Below are positions 46,458-55,263 of a stretch of DNA of 64,000 bases, piece after piece. The stretch is from Aquitalea magnusonii (GTDB lineage: Bacteria; Pseudomonadota; Gammaproteobacteria; Burkholderiales; Chromobacteriaceae). The notes under the pieces were generated by a model. It had not been told where the DNA came from, did not search any database, and saw only the letters and a list, made by a program, of their open reading frames with translations. Numbering within the stretch: position 1 is the first letter of the stretch; the number at the start of each line of letters is the position of its first letter. The stretch lies in contig NZ_QJKC01000009.1 in NCBI RefSeq assembly GCF_003202035.1, positions 124,001 through 188,000 on the forward strand, in the 5' to 3' direction. The position numbers and the translations under genes were made by a program.

Positions 46458-47474
46458 TCAGACGTGCAGCAGCACGATCTTCAGCGGATGCTGGCCGTCG
46501 CTGCTGGGGAAATCCTGCTCCGGGGTAATCCATTCCACTGCGTGAATGGTGCGGCCGGCTTTTTCGGCGCTGCGCTTGAGCGATTCCAGCCAGGCATTGC
46601 CGTCAACCTGGGCCACATTATTGCAGCAGATCAGCATGCCGCCTTCGGCGGTGCACAGCAGGGCCGGCTTGAACAGGGCCTGGTAGTCGTTGACCAGGTC
46701 AACCACGCCAAACGGGCTTTTGGCATAGCGTGGCGGATCGAGGAAGACCAGATCGAACTGGCGGGCTTCCAGTGTCGGGAAGGGGGGCATTTTCTTGCCG
46801 CGCACCATCTTGGGCTGGCCGATGCCGGACAGCTGGCGCAAGGCGGCAAAGGCATCGCTTTGCACGCAGCGCGGGCGGGTCGCCAGGCTGTTGAGCTTGG
46901 CATTGGCGCGGCCTACGGCCAGGCTGGATTCGGCAAAATCCACATTCATCACAAACTGGGCACCGCCCTTGGCCGCCGCCAGGCCCACGCCGCAGGTGTA
47001 GGCGAACAGATTGAGCACGCTCTTGCCTTCGGCCAGCTGCATCACGCGGCGGCGGCCGGCGCGCAGGTCGAGGAACAGCCACGGGTCCTGGCCGCTGTGG
47101 CGACCACGGATGTGGTAGCGGATGCCCAGCTCATGGGCCACGCGGTTTTCCTCGGCCACCGCTTGTTCGGCCAGGCTCAGGCTGTTGTTGATGCGGGAAT
47201 TCTTGCCGCTGCGGTCGTTGTAGACCAGCTGCAATTCCGGCAGCAAGCCGGCATAGAAGCGGCGGATTTCGTCCAGCTCGGCATCTTCCAGGCTCTGGTG
47301 GAAGCTTTGCACCAGCAGCAGGTCGCCATAGCGGTCTACCGTCAGGCCGGCCACGCCTTCCACGCTGCCGTGGAACAGGCGGTAAGTATTGGTATCTTCG
47401 GCGATCAGGCGGCTAACAAGATCACTGCGGCGGTCGGCTGCTGCTTGCAGCAGGGCGCTCAGGGAGTCGGACAT
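46458..47474 (-). CDS. Class I SAM-dependent methyltransferase (RlmI/RlmK-like)
   Basis: 338-residue methyltransferase. The N-terminal part (RLFHGSVEGVAGLTVDRYGDLLLVQ) is the EEHEE-like domain of RlmI/RlmK rRNA methyltransferases but lacks their PUA domain. The SAM-binding part has VLNLFAYTCGVGLAAAKGG and the catalytic-type motif FLDPPRYAKS. A 23S rRNA cytosine or guanine target is likely from family. Its start is divergent from the HD-GYP gene. ATG 47474 gives the natural N-terminus. Confidence 0.88.
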   Translation of the reverse strand: MSDSLSALLQAAADRRSDLVSRLIAEDTNTYRLFHGSVEGVAGLTVDRYGDLLLVQSFHQSLEDAELDEIRRFYAGLLPELQLVYNDRSGKNSRINNSLSLAEQAVAEENRVAHELGIRYHIRGRHSGQDPWLFLDLRAGRRRVMQLAEGKSVLNLFAYTCGVGLAAAKGGAQFVMNVDFAESSLAVGRANAKLNSLATRPRCVQSDAFAALRQLSGIGQPKMVRGKKMPPFPTLEARQFDLVFLDPPRYAKSPFGVVDLVNDYQALFKPALLCTAEGGMLICCNNVAQVDGNAWLESLKRSAEKAGRTIHAVEWITPEQDFPSSDGQHPLKIVLLHV

Positions 47475-47534
47475 GGAAGGCTTTCTTTCTGGAATGGCTG
47501 CAATTGTAAGCCCTGTAGTGGAATGCCTCAAAAA

Positions 47535-47544
47535 TTAGCGCTAA
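47535..47544. promoter_or_regulatory. Short palindrome between divergent genes
   Basis: TTAGCGCTAA is a perfect 10-base palindrome in the 152-base divergent region of the methyltransferase and HD-GYP genes. Possible operator, weak evidence. Confidence 0.25.
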
Positions 47545-47626
47545 GTTGTAAGAATCCATTGGCATAGTCGACTCATCACAGACAGCCAGAACTGGGCCAG
47601 CGTATGGCCACTTAGCGGAGCACAGC

Positions 47627-48505
47627 ATGCAGGCAGCACAAGAATTACTGAAAACCCTCTACACCATGGCCATGATGGTGGAAACCCGCGATGCCTATAC
47701 CGGCGGCCATTTGTGGCGGGTTTCACGCTTTTCCGGCCTGCTGGCGCAGGAACTGGCGCTGCCACGCGGCGAGGTGCTGCGCATCATGCTGGGTGGGTTT
47801 CTGCATGATCTGGGCAAGATCGGGGTGCCGGACGCCATTCTCAACAAGCGCGACCGGCTGAGTGACGAAGAATATGCGGTGATCAAGACCCATCCGCAGC
47901 AGGGGGCGGATCTGCTGCGCGAGCATCCGCTGGCCGCACTGGCCATGGAGGCGGTGCTGATGCATCACGAAACGCCGGATGGGCGCGGTTATCCGGCCGG
48001 CCTCAAGGGCGAGGCCATTCCGCTGGTGGCACGCATCGTCGGCATTGCCGATGCCTTCGATGCCATGACCAGCCACCGCCCTTATCGTGCGGGCATGCCG
48101 GTGGCCCGGGCGCTGGAGATCATCCGCGACAATCTGGGCAGCCAGTTTGACCGCGCCTGTGGCGAGCGCTTTATCGCGCTGGGCGAGGCGGGCAAGCTGG
48201 AGCATATCGTCGGCCACAGCGAGGCGGGCATTCCCCTGCAAAGCTGCCAGGCTTGCGGGCCCATCATCGCCATTCCGCGCCGCCTGCAGGATGGTGCCAC
48301 CGTGCATTGCCCCTCCTGCGGCGGTGGCTACCGTTTGAGCCGGCAAGGGCAGGGACTGGCGCTGGCCCCCACCGGCCAGCGTGATGCCTTGCAGGTGCAA
48401 CGGCCTGCGGTGGACCACGAACTGGTGGCCGAGCTGGTGCAGGAGGCTGCCGCCTGCCTGCCATCCGGGCGCCAGGGCGGCTGGCTGGCGCGGCTGTTTG
48501 CCTGA
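47627..48505 (+). CDS. HD-GYP domain protein with C-terminal zinc ribbon
   Basis: Probable c-di-GMP phosphodiesterase of 292 residues without a receiver or membrane part. The HD-GYP domain fills about residues 8-185: GGHLWRVSRFS, the HD pair in FLHDLGKIG, HHETPDGRGYPAGL with the GYP motif, and DAFDAMTSHRPYR. It continues into a C-terminal segment with two Cys pairs (CQACG at about 206 and CPSCGGGY at about 227), which looks like a zinc ribbon, unusual next to HD-GYP. ATG 47627 follows GGAG. A partner for the ribbon is unknown. Confidence 0.9.
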   Translation: MQAAQELLKTLYTMAMMVETRDAYTGGHLWRVSRFSGLLAQELALPRGEVLRIMLGGFLHDLGKIGVPDAILNKRDRLSDEEYAVIKTHPQQGADLLREHPLAALAMEAVLMHHETPDGRGYPAGLKGEAIPLVARIVGIADAFDAMTSHRPYRAGMPVARALEIIRDNLGSQFDRACGERFIALGEAGKLEHIVGHSEAGIPLQSCQACGPIIAIPRRLQDGATVHCPSCGGGYRLSRQGQGLALAPTGQRDALQVQRPAVDHELVAELVQEAAACLPSGRQGGWLARLFA

Positions 48506-48606
48506 GGCGCGTGACCGCGTGCCCGGGGATTGTGTCAGCGAGTGTTAAGCGCGGGATGTAAGGCTAGAGTTACAGTGCTTTAGCCGGTAGGCTTGAGTTC
48601 TTTGTC

Positions 48607-49869
48607 ATGGCCGCTACGGCCGTTTTGTCACTGATGAACGACGCTTCTGCATCCCTGCGGCATTGCCGCCCGTTCTGGCAGTTCTGGTCGGCCCGCGTGC
48701 TGCTGACTGCCGGCTTTCAAATTCTGACCGTAGCCATAGGCTGGCAGGTGTATGCCCTGACCGGCAGCGCGCTCGACCTGGGGCTGGTCGGGCTGTTGCA
48801 ATTTCTGCCGCGAGTGCTGCTGGTGCTGGTCACCGGGGTGGTGTCCGACCGCTTTGACCGGCGCCGGGTGGTGGCCATCAGCCTGGCCATCCAGGCGCTG
48901 GCAGCAAGCGTGCTGCTGCTGGGTAATCTGGGCATGGGCTGGCAGGTCAGTCGCGAGCTGATCTTTGCCCTGTCGGTGGTGGTGGGCTGCTGCCGCGCTT
49001 TCGACATGCCGGCCATGCAGTCGCTGCTGCCCAATATCGTACCCGCCAGCCTTTTGGGGCAGGCCATTGCCATGGCCGCCTCGGCCAATGAGGCCGCCAC
49101 CATCATCGCCCCGGCGCTGGGCGGCTTCCTGTATGCGGTGGGGGCCGAGCTGACCTATGGCCTGGCGGCCGCCTGTTTTCTGGCCTGCCTGGTACTGGTC
49201 AGCCTGCTGCCCTCCAGCCGGGTGCTGCCCACCGGCCAGCGGGTGTCGCTGGACTCCCTGCTGCTGGGCGTGCGTTTCATCCGCAGCCGGCCGGATATCC
49301 TGGGGGCGATTTCGCTGGACCTGTTTGCCGTACTGCTGGGCGGGGCCACTGCCTTGCTGCCGGTGTTTGCCCGCGACATCCTGCTGACCGGGCCGTGGGG
49401 GCTGGGCTTGTTGCGCTCGGCCCCGGCGGCCGGGGCGCTGCTGATGTCGGCCTGGCTGATGCGCCATCCGATACGCCGGCGCTCCGGGCACATCATGTTT
49501 GCCGCTGTCGCCGTGTTTGGCCTGGCCACCATCCTGTTCGGCCTGTCGCGTTCTTTCCCGCTGTCCTTGCTGGCGCTGATGCTGCTGGGTTCGGCCGATG
49601 TCATCAGCGTGGTGATCCGCGGCACGCTGGTGCAGCTGGAAACGCCGGATGACATGCGCGGCCGGGTCAATTCGGTGAACTCGCTGTTCATCGGTGCCTC
49701 CAACCAGCTTGGCGAGTTCGAATCCGGTGTCACGGCGGCCTGGCTGGGAACCGTGCCTGCCGTGGTATTGGGTGGGGCGGGCACCTTGCTGGTGGTGCTG
49801 CTGTGGATGCGCTGGTTTCCGCAACTCGCCCGGCGTGACCAGCTGGTATCCAGTCATGAAACCGCTTGA
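48607..49869 (+). CDS. MFS transporter (EntS-like exporter)
   Basis: Major facilitator of 420 residues with about twelve hydrophobic segments. The loop motif SDRFDRRRVV follows helix 2 and the segment RAFDMPAMQSLLPNIV is typical of the MFS_3/EntS branch, which exports siderophores or drugs. The start is uncertain: ATG 48607 and ATG 48634 both lack a clear ribosome site. No siderophore genes adjoin it. It lies between the HD-GYP and esterase genes. Confidence 0.88.
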   Translation: MAATAVLSLMNDASASLRHCRPFWQFWSARVLLTAGFQILTVAIGWQVYALTGSALDLGLVGLLQFLPRVLLVLVTGVVSDRFDRRRVVAISLAIQALAASVLLLGNLGMGWQVSRELIFALSVVVGCCRAFDMPAMQSLLPNIVPASLLGQAIAMAASANEAATIIAPALGGFLYAVGAELTYGLAAACFLACLVLVSLLPSSRVLPTGQRVSLDSLLLGVRFIRSRPDILGAISLDLFAVLLGGATALLPVFARDILLTGPWGLGLLRSAPAAGALLMSAWLMRHPIRRRSGHIMFAAVAVFGLATILFGLSRSFPLSLLALMLLGSADVISVVIRGTLVQLETPDDMRGRVNSVNSLFIGASNQLGEFESGVTAAWLGTVPAVVLGGAGTLLVVLLWMRWFPQLARRDQLVSSHETA

Positions 49870-49873
49870 GCTG

Positions 49874-49905
49874 GCACATTTAATGACTTTGGTATATTAA
49901 TGTGC
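49874..49905 (+). promoter_or_regulatory. Inverted repeat around a probable extended -10 element
   Basis: GCACATT (49874-49880) and AATGTGC (49899-49905) flank an AT-rich centre that contains TTTGGTATATT, an extended -10 (TGnTATATT type). It lies 40-70 bases before the esterase gene. A repressor binding the arms would cover the promoter. Inference. Confidence 0.4.
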
Positions 49906-49944
49906 GGCAAACGCTGAAGTTTGCCCAAGTCAGGAGAAGTAAAC

Positions 49945-50883
49945 ATGCATGCAGTCAGCCCCAAGCTGACCGACTGGTTGTCCCAGCTCAACCAGCTCAT
50001 CCGCCGCCTGCGTGACAGCGGCTACAAGCCCACCGCCATTGGTGCCCGCGAGGCGCTGGCCAATGTCACCCGCAGCCTGGTCAGTGCCGGGCCGGACATT
50101 GCCTGGGTCAATGACGAAATCATCCACGGCCGCGATTACAGCGTGCCGGTGCGTATCTACCATCCGGCACCGCAGGAGGCGCGGCCGGTGCTGCTGTTTT
50201 TGCATGGTGGCGGCCATACCGCCGGCAGCGTCAGCGTCTACGACCCCATCAGCCGCCGGCTGGCCGCGGCCACCGGCCATATCGTGGTGGTGCCGGAATA
50301 CCGGCTGGCTCCGGAAAACCCTTACCCGGCCGCGCTGCATGATGCCTATGCCGCTGCCCGCGGCGTGTTTGCCGCGCTGAGCGCGCGCCAGCTGCCGTTT
50401 CTGTCCAGCCTGTCGCTGATGGGCGACTCGGCCGGTGCGGCGCTGGCGGCCACGGTGAGTGCGCGCTCGCAGCACGATACCGCCTTGCAGATCGCCGCCC
50501 AGGTGCTGGTCTATCCCAGCCTGGACTACAGCATGAGCCTGCCGTCGATTACCGAGAATGGCGAAGGCTATTTTCTCAACAGCGATCGCATCGCCTGGTA
50601 TTTCGACAATTATTTCCAGCATGGCGAGGACCGGCTGGCCGCCTCGCCCTTGCACATGGCGATGACCGAACGGCTACCGGCCACCCTGGTGGTCACGGCC
50701 GGGTTTGATCCGCTGCGTGACGAGGCGCTGTGCTATCTGGATAAATTGCGCGCGGCCGGGGTGCCGCACCAGCATCTGCATTTTGATGACCTGGTGCATG
50801 CCTTTCTCAATATGGAACAGCTGGTGGCAGCGGAGTGTGCCCGGACTTACCAGCAGATCGCCGCCTTTCTCGACCGCTACTAG
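49945..50883 (+). CDS. Alpha/beta hydrolase, hormone-sensitive-lipase family esterase
   Basis: 312-residue esterase. HSL-family markers are the oxyanion motif LFLHGGGHTAGS, the nucleophile motif GDSAGAAL, the acid in GFDPLRDEA and His in DDLVHAFLNM. It probably hydrolyses short-chain acyl esters in the cytoplasm, since there is no signal peptide. AGGAGAAG precedes ATG 49945. The stop overlaps the convergent YgjP-like gene by four bases. Confidence 0.92.
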   Translation: MHAVSPKLTDWLSQLNQLIRRLRDSGYKPTAIGAREALANVTRSLVSAGPDIAWVNDEIIHGRDYSVPVRIYHPAPQEARPVLLFLHGGGHTAGSVSVYDPISRRLAAATGHIVVVPEYRLAPENPYPAALHDAYAAARGVFAALSARQLPFLSSLSLMGDSAGAALAATVSARSQHDTALQIAAQVLVYPSLDYSMSLPSITENGEGYFLNSDRIAWYFDNYFQHGEDRLAASPLHMAMTERLPATLVVTAGFDPLRDEALCYLDKLRAAGVPHQHLHFDDLVHAFLNMEQLVAAECARTYQQIAAFLDRY

Positions 50884-51395
50884 CGCGCAGCCGGGCTGGT
50901 GGCTGGCTCCAGTTCGCGCAGGGTCAGCCACAGCCGGGTATCGAATTCCAGCTGGTGGTAAGCCGGCTCCATATGGCAGCACAGCTGGTAGAAGGCCTTG
51001 TCGTGGTTTTTCTCGCGCAGATGGGCCAGTTCGTGCACCACGATCATGCGCAGGAAAGCTTCGGGCGCGTCGCGGAACAGGCTGGCGATGCGGATTTCGT
51101 GCTTGGCCTTGAGCTTGCTGCCCTGCACCCGCGAAATCTGGGTATTGGTGCCCAGTGTTCCCTTCACCGGGTGCTGGCGGTTGTCATACAGCACCTTGGT
51201 GGGGGCCGGGGCATTTTTCAGATAGCGCTGTTTCAGCTCGCCGACATACTGGTACAGCGCGTTATCGCTCTGTACGGCGTGGCTGTCGGGATAGCGGCTG
51301 GCCAGCCAGTTGCCCAGGCTGCCGTCGTCCAGACGGGCCTGGACCTGGACGAGCAGGCTGGGTGGGTAGTGCAGCAGGTATTTGAGGGCAGACAT
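50880..51395 (-). CDS. YgjP-like metallopeptidase-domain protein
   Basis: 171-residue putative zinc metallohydrolase of the YgjP/DUF45 family. The HExxH motif is in VVHELAHLREKNHDKAFY, where the second histidine (NHDKAF) is a typical third ligand. No signal or membrane segment. Biological role unknown. The convergent esterase gene overlaps it by four bases. Confidence 0.85.
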   Translation of the reverse strand: MSALKYLLHYPPSLLVQVQARLDDGSLGNWLASRYPDSHAVQSDNALYQYVGELKQRYLKNAPAPTKVLYDNRQHPVKGTLGTNTQISRVQGSKLKAKHEIRIASLFRDAPEAFLRMIVVHELAHLREKNHDKAFYQLCCHMEPAYHQLEFDTRLWLTLRELEPATSPAAR

Positions 51396-51445
51396 GGCGG
51401 CAGTTTAGCAAAGCCGGCGCGGCCCTGCCGCAGCAGGGTGGCGGC

Positions 51446-51982
51446 TTATGCCTGGACGGCGGCCAGTTGCGCCGGCTTCGCCCAGCGATAGCACAGGGCA
51501 ATGGCCTTGCGCCCGTCCGGGGCCAGCACGTTTTCACGGTCTACCATTTCCCCGCCCATGCGGCTGTAAAACCGCCGCGCCTCGCTATTGGCCTCGTATA
51601 CCCACAGGTGCATGGGGCGCCCCGGCTGCAGGGTATCGGCCTGGGCAGCCGCCGCCTGCAACAGGCTGCGGCCGACGCCACGGCCTTGCTGACCGGGCAG
51701 CACATGCAGATTGTCCAGCAGCAGGCCGCGCTCGCTCTCGCCATCCGGCAGCAGGCAGACAAAGCCCACCGGCTCGCCTTCCCACAGGGCCAGCAGCACC
51801 CACAGATGCTTGTCGTAATGGAAGCGGCGGGTCCACATGGTGTGGCGCTCGGTCGGGGCAACGTGGTCGAGATAGTCGTCGGACAGAATGGTGCGGTAGC
51901 TGTGCTGCCAGCTTTCGGTATGCAGTCGGGCAATCAGCCCGGCATCGTCAAAGGTGGCAACACGCAGGGTCAGCGAGGTCAT
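51446..51982 (-). CDS. GNAT-family acetyltransferase
   Basis: 178-residue N-acetyltransferase. It starts with the GNAT beta-strand TLRVATFDDAGLIARLHTESW and has the acetyl-CoA-binding motif VLPGQQGRGVGRSLLQAAAAQA (Q/R-x-x-G-x-G/A). Substrate unknown. The segment HTESWQHSYRTILSDDYL is common in uncharacterised GNATs. No clear ribosome site precedes the ATG. Confidence 0.88.
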   Translation of the reverse strand: MTSLTLRVATFDDAGLIARLHTESWQHSYRTILSDDYLDHVAPTERHTMWTRRFHYDKHLWVLLALWEGEPVGFVCLLPDGESERGLLLDNLHVLPGQQGRGVGRSLLQAAAAQADTLQPGRPMHLWVYEANSEARRFYSRMGGEMVDRENVLAPDGRKAIALCYRWAKPAQLAAVQA

Positions 51983-52057
51983 GGGGTTTGGCTAGGAGCT
52001 AGGGATACCGGCATTTTACGACAGCCAGATGACGTTAAGGTTCGCTTTGCATGGCAA

Positions 52058-52501
52058 TTAACGCGGCGCGCGCAAGGGGCGTGCAGTAATCGGGGTGGAC
52101 AGGATGATGGAGGTGCGGGTTTCGCCCAGATGATTCACCCGCGCCACCAGTGTTTCCAGATGGCCGACATCCCGTGCCAGCAGGCGGAACAGATAGGAAT
52201 CGGCCCCGGTGACATGGTGGCATTCCAGCACTTCCGGCATGTCCTCCAGTAATTGCAGCAGCTTTTTCTTGTAGGGCTGTGCCACGGTAATGCCCACCAT
52301 GGCCGACAAGGTGTAACCCGCCTTGGCGGGCGACAGCCGGGCGTGGTAGCCCTGGATCACCCCGGCTTCTTCCAGCCGTTTGACCCGTTCCGACACGGCG
52401 GGCACCGACATTGCCACGGCACGCGCCAGCTCGGTCAGCGACAGGCGGGCATCCTGCTGCAGGCATTCCAGAATCTTCCAGGCTTTGCTGTCGATCTCCA
52501 T
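52058..52501 (-). CDS. Lrp/AsnC-family regulator divergent from LysE exporter
   Basis: 147-residue regulator: N-terminal AsnC helix-turn-helix (LTELARAVAMSVPAVSERVKRLEE) and C-terminal RAM domain (HHVTGADSYLFRLLARDVGHLE). It is divergent from a LysE-type exporter with 131 bases between them, so it most likely controls amino-acid export. This is the second Lrp/exporter pair in the window; the other is at 16988-18504. Confidence 0.92.
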   Translation of the reverse strand: MEIDSKAWKILECLQQDARLSLTELARAVAMSVPAVSERVKRLEEAGVIQGYHARLSPAKAGYTLSAMVGITVAQPYKKKLLQLLEDMPEVLECHHVTGADSYLFRLLARDVGHLETLVARVNHLGETRTSIILSTPITARPLRAPR

Positions 52502-52632
52502 GGCCGTCCCTTTATGGTGAAAGTGCAGTCTGACTTTAATTTATCAGTTATACGGGCGGCTTTGCCTGAAAAACACCATGTAAGCCTGCCGGCTGGCCGG
52601 GCAGACTGTTTGCTCCTGTCAGGAGTCCTCTC

Positions 52633-53265
52633 ATGCATTTGTTGACCTTGTTTGCCCAAGCCCTGTTGCTGGGCCTGGCCATTGCCGCCCCGGTCGGGCC
52701 GATCGGCCTGCTGTGTATCGACCGCAGCTTGCGTCAGGGACCGTGGGTGGGGCTGGCCACCGGGCTGGGCGCGGCGACGGCTGATGCGCTGTATGCCACC
52801 TTGGGCGCGCTGGGGCTGAGTGCGCTGATCCAGCAGCTGACGGCGCTGGCCCTGCCGCTGGCGGTGGCCGGCAGCCTGTTGCTGGCGTGGATGGGGCTGG
52901 GCATGTTGCGGCGCCATGCGGGAAGCGAGGCCGCCCGGGTGGCAAGTGCCCATGGCTGGTATCGTGCCTGGGCTTCGGCGCTGCTGCTGACCCTGAGCAA
53001 TCCCATGACCATCTTGTCCTTTCTGGCCGTGTTCGCCAGCCTGTCCGGCCATGCCCAGCCGGGTATGGCCGAGGCCCTGCTGATGGTGGCGGGGGTGTTT
53101 GCCGGCTCGGCACTATGGTGGTGTGTGCTGGCTTTCGGGGCCGGCCGCTTGCTGGGCCGGCTGGGCGAGGCCGGGCGGCAGCGCATCGATATCGTCTGTG
53201 GCCTGCTGCTGCTGGGCATGGGCCTGCTGCTGCTGTGGCGTGCGCTGGCCGCACTGGTGGGATAG
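52633..53265 (+). CDS. LysE/RhtB-family amino-acid exporter
   Basis: 210-residue inner-membrane protein with about six hydrophobic segments. The LysE signature is at the start (AIAAPVGPIGLLCIDRSLRQG) and LSNPMTILSFLAVFA is typical of helix 4-5. It probably exports an amino acid recognised by the divergent Lrp-type regulator. ATG 52633 follows AGGAGTCC. Confidence 0.92.
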   Translation: MHLLTLFAQALLLGLAIAAPVGPIGLLCIDRSLRQGPWVGLATGLGAATADALYATLGALGLSALIQQLTALALPLAVAGSLLLAWMGLGMLRRHAGSEAARVASAHGWYRAWASALLLTLSNPMTILSFLAVFASLSGHAQPGMAEALLMVAGVFAGSALWWCVLAFGAGRLLGRLGEAGRQRIDIVCGLLLLGMGLLLLWRALAALVG

Positions 53266-53351
53266 TGGTTCCTTGTCTGATGGCTAAAGTGGACCTGTGA
53301 TAGGGCCATTGCCGGATGAATAATGCAGGCTTGCCCTCAGGAGAAAGCACC

Positions 53352-53783
53352 ATGACCAGTTTGCGTCAGCCTTATGCCGAATTGTCCGGTCCGGCCTTGC
53401 AGCATTTGCGAGCCATCAAGAAATTGCTGGAAGACAGCCCCTTGGGGCGTAATCTGGTGGAGCTGGTGTATTTGCGCGTGTCGCAGCGCAATGGCTGCGC
53501 CTTTTGCCTGGACATGCATGCCCGCGCATTGCGCAGCGGCGGGGAAAGCCCTGTCCGGCTGGATACGCTGGCCGGCTGGCGCTTGAGCCCGCATTTTACC
53601 GCGCGGGAAAAAGCCGCGCTGGCCTGGGCCGAGTCGCTGACCGATATTGCCAGCAGTCAGGCGGACGATGCGGCGTATCAGCCCTTGCTGACGCATTTTT
53701 CCGCGCAGGAAATCTGCGACCTGACCATGGCCATTGCCAGCATGAATGCACTGAACCGCCTGGCCATCGCCATGCGGCAATAG
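53352..53783 (+). CDS. AhpD/carboxymuconolactone decarboxylase-family protein
   Basis: 143-residue alkylhydroperoxidase AhpD-like protein. The redox motif is Cys-x-x-Cys followed by His in NGCAFCLDMHARAL, with the family helix around it. It probably acts as a thiol peroxidase or reductase. AGGAGAAAG precedes ATG 53352. It is the first gene of a three-gene unit with an ABM monooxygenase (11-base gap) and a PaiB-like FMN protein. Confidence 0.92.
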   Translation: MTSLRQPYAELSGPALQHLRAIKKLLEDSPLGRNLVELVYLRVSQRNGCAFCLDMHARALRSGGESPVRLDTLAGWRLSPHFTAREKAALAWAESLTDIASSQADDAAYQPLLTHFSAQEICDLTMAIASMNALNRLAIAMRQ

Positions 53784-53794
53784 GGAGGCACGAT

Positions 53795-54106
53795 ATGTAC
53801 GTGGTGATTTTCCGGGCGCAGGCCCGTCAGCTGGACGAGGAGTACAGCCGGGTGGCGGCACAATTGCGCGAACTGGCATTGAGCCGTTTTGGCTGTCTGG
53901 AGTTTGTCGCGGTGAATGAAGGCGGGCAGGAGGTGGCGCTGTCCTACTGGCCGGACCTGGACAGCATCCTTGTCTGGAAAGCCAACGCCGATCATCTGCT
54001 GGCGCAGCAGCTGGGGCGTGAGCGCTGGTATGCCGGCTACCGGGTGCAGATTGCCGAGCTCGTGCGCGACTATGCTTTCCCGGCCAGTACGGGGGAACAA
54101 CCATGA
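53795..54106 (+). CDS. Antibiotic-biosynthesis-monooxygenase (ABM) domain protein
   Basis: 103-residue ferredoxin-like ABM domain protein (MYVVIFRAQARQLDEEY, FVAVNEGGQEVALSYWPDLDSILVWK). Members act as small monooxygenases or heme-degrading enzymes, but nothing here fixes the reaction. GGGAGG precedes ATG 53795. Its stop overlaps the next gene by four bases (ATGA), so it is co-translated with the PaiB-like gene. Confidence 0.85.
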   Translation: MYVVIFRAQARQLDEEYSRVAAQLRELALSRFGCLEFVAVNEGGQEVALSYWPDLDSILVWKANADHLLAQQLGRERWYAGYRVQIAELVRDYAFPASTGEQP

Positions 54107-54702
54107 GCCTGTACTGCCCTGCGGCATTCGCCGCCGACGCCGACTATGCGCGGCAGGTGATGGCCGACAATCCCTTGGCCACGCTGATTACCCAGGGCGC
54201 TGGCGAGCCCTGGCTCAGCCATGTGGTATTGCTGCCCGACCCGTGCGAAGCCGATTGCCTGCTGGGCCATCTGGCGCGGGCCAATGGCCATGCCGCGGTA
54301 CTGTTCGGGCAGGACAGTGTGGCGGTGTTTACCGGTGCGCATGGCTATGTTTCGCCGCGCTGGTATGAGTCGGACGGCATGGTGCCCACCTGGAATTACC
54401 GGGTGGCACATGCCCATGGCCGGGCCGAAGCGGTGGAAGGGGAGGCGCTGTCAGCCTTGTTGCAGCAGCTGGCCTTGCAGTTTGAAGGCGCGGCCGGCTG
54501 GAACAGCAGCGCACTGTCGGCGCAGGCTATGGCCGCCATGCAGCGCGGCATTGTCGGCTTCCGGCTGCGCGTGCAGCGCTGGGATGTCAAGGCCAAGCTC
54601 AGCCAAAACCGCTTGCCGCAGGACCGGCAAGGCGTGATTGCCGCGCTGGAGCAGGGCGATGCAGCCGCGCGGCAACTGGCGGCCATCATGCCACCGCCCT
54701 AG
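54103..54702 (+). CDS. PaiB-family FMN-binding protein
   Basis: 199-residue FMN-binding split-barrel protein of the PaiB family (named for a negative regulator of sporulation and proteases in Bacillus). It has the typical start YCPAAFAADADYARQVM, the core GANGH-type region ARANGHAAVLFGQD, WYESDGMVPTWNY and the C-terminal KLSQNRLPQDRQGV. It starts inside the stop of the ABM gene. The role is probably redox or detoxification, shared with its two operon partners. Confidence 0.9.
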   Translation: MSLYCPAAFAADADYARQVMADNPLATLITQGAGEPWLSHVVLLPDPCEADCLLGHLARANGHAAVLFGQDSVAVFTGAHGYVSPRWYESDGMVPTWNYRVAHAHGRAEAVEGEALSALLQQLALQFEGAAGWNSSALSAQAMAAMQRGIVGFRLRVQRWDVKAKLSQNRLPQDRQGVIAALEQGDAAARQLAAIMPPP

Positions 54703-54717
54703 TACGCCGGCTGCTGC

Positions 54718-55263
54718 TTAATGCGGCACTTTCAGCGGCTCTACCTCAACCAGCACGCTGCGGCTTTCATCGGCCAGCCAGAGTTGGCCGTCCTGTACGG
54801 TGGCGGTCAGCTGCATGCCGCGCTGGCACAGGCTGGCCAGTTCGGCCAGGGTGGCGGTGCTGATGCGGTATACGCTGAGCTTGTCCAGCTTTACCAGCTT
54901 GTTTTCGATCTGCGGCCACCATACCTCGCTGGAGCGGCCGCCATAGCTGTACAGCACCACCTTGTCGGCGCGGCTGCAGGCTTTTTTCAGGCGTTTTTCA
55001 TCCGGCTCGCCCAGCTCTATCCACAGTTCGATTTCATCGCTGTAATTTTTCTGCCACAGCTCGGCTTCGTCGTCCGAGCTAAGGCCACGGGTAAAGCTCA
55101 GGGTGTCACTGGCGTTCAGCACGAAGGCCACCAGGCGCACCATCAGGCGCTCCACGGTTTCCGACGGGTGTTGCGCCAGGGTCAGGTTGTGGCTGGCATA
55201 GTAGCCGCGGTCCATGTCGGAAATCGACAGGCCGGCTTTATAAATGGTGGCTGTAAGCGCCAT
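54718..55263 (-). CDS. yaeQ: YaeQ-family protein
   Basis: 181-residue protein of the YaeQ family, which has a PD-(D/E)XK nuclease-like fold. MALTATIYKAGLSISDMDRGYYASHNL at the start and VVLYSYGGRSSEVWW near the centre are family hallmarks. The activity is not established. The ATG at 55263 is the family start, and an in-frame extension to 55371 is not supported. Confidence 0.93.
   Translation of the reverse strand: MALTATIYKAGLSISDMDRGYYASHNLTLAQHPSETVERLMVRLVAFVLNASDTLSFTRGLSSDDEAELWQKNYSDEIELWIELGEPDEKRLKKACSRADKVVLYSYGGRSSEVWWPQIENKLVKLDKLSVYRISTATLAELASLCQRGMQLTATVQDGQLWLADESRSVLVEVEPLKVPH

Noticed and set aside
49706-49722. A string resembling a tRNA T-arm (GTTCGAATCC)
   Set aside because: It lies inside the MFS transporter coding frame and no acceptor or anticodon stem can be built around it.
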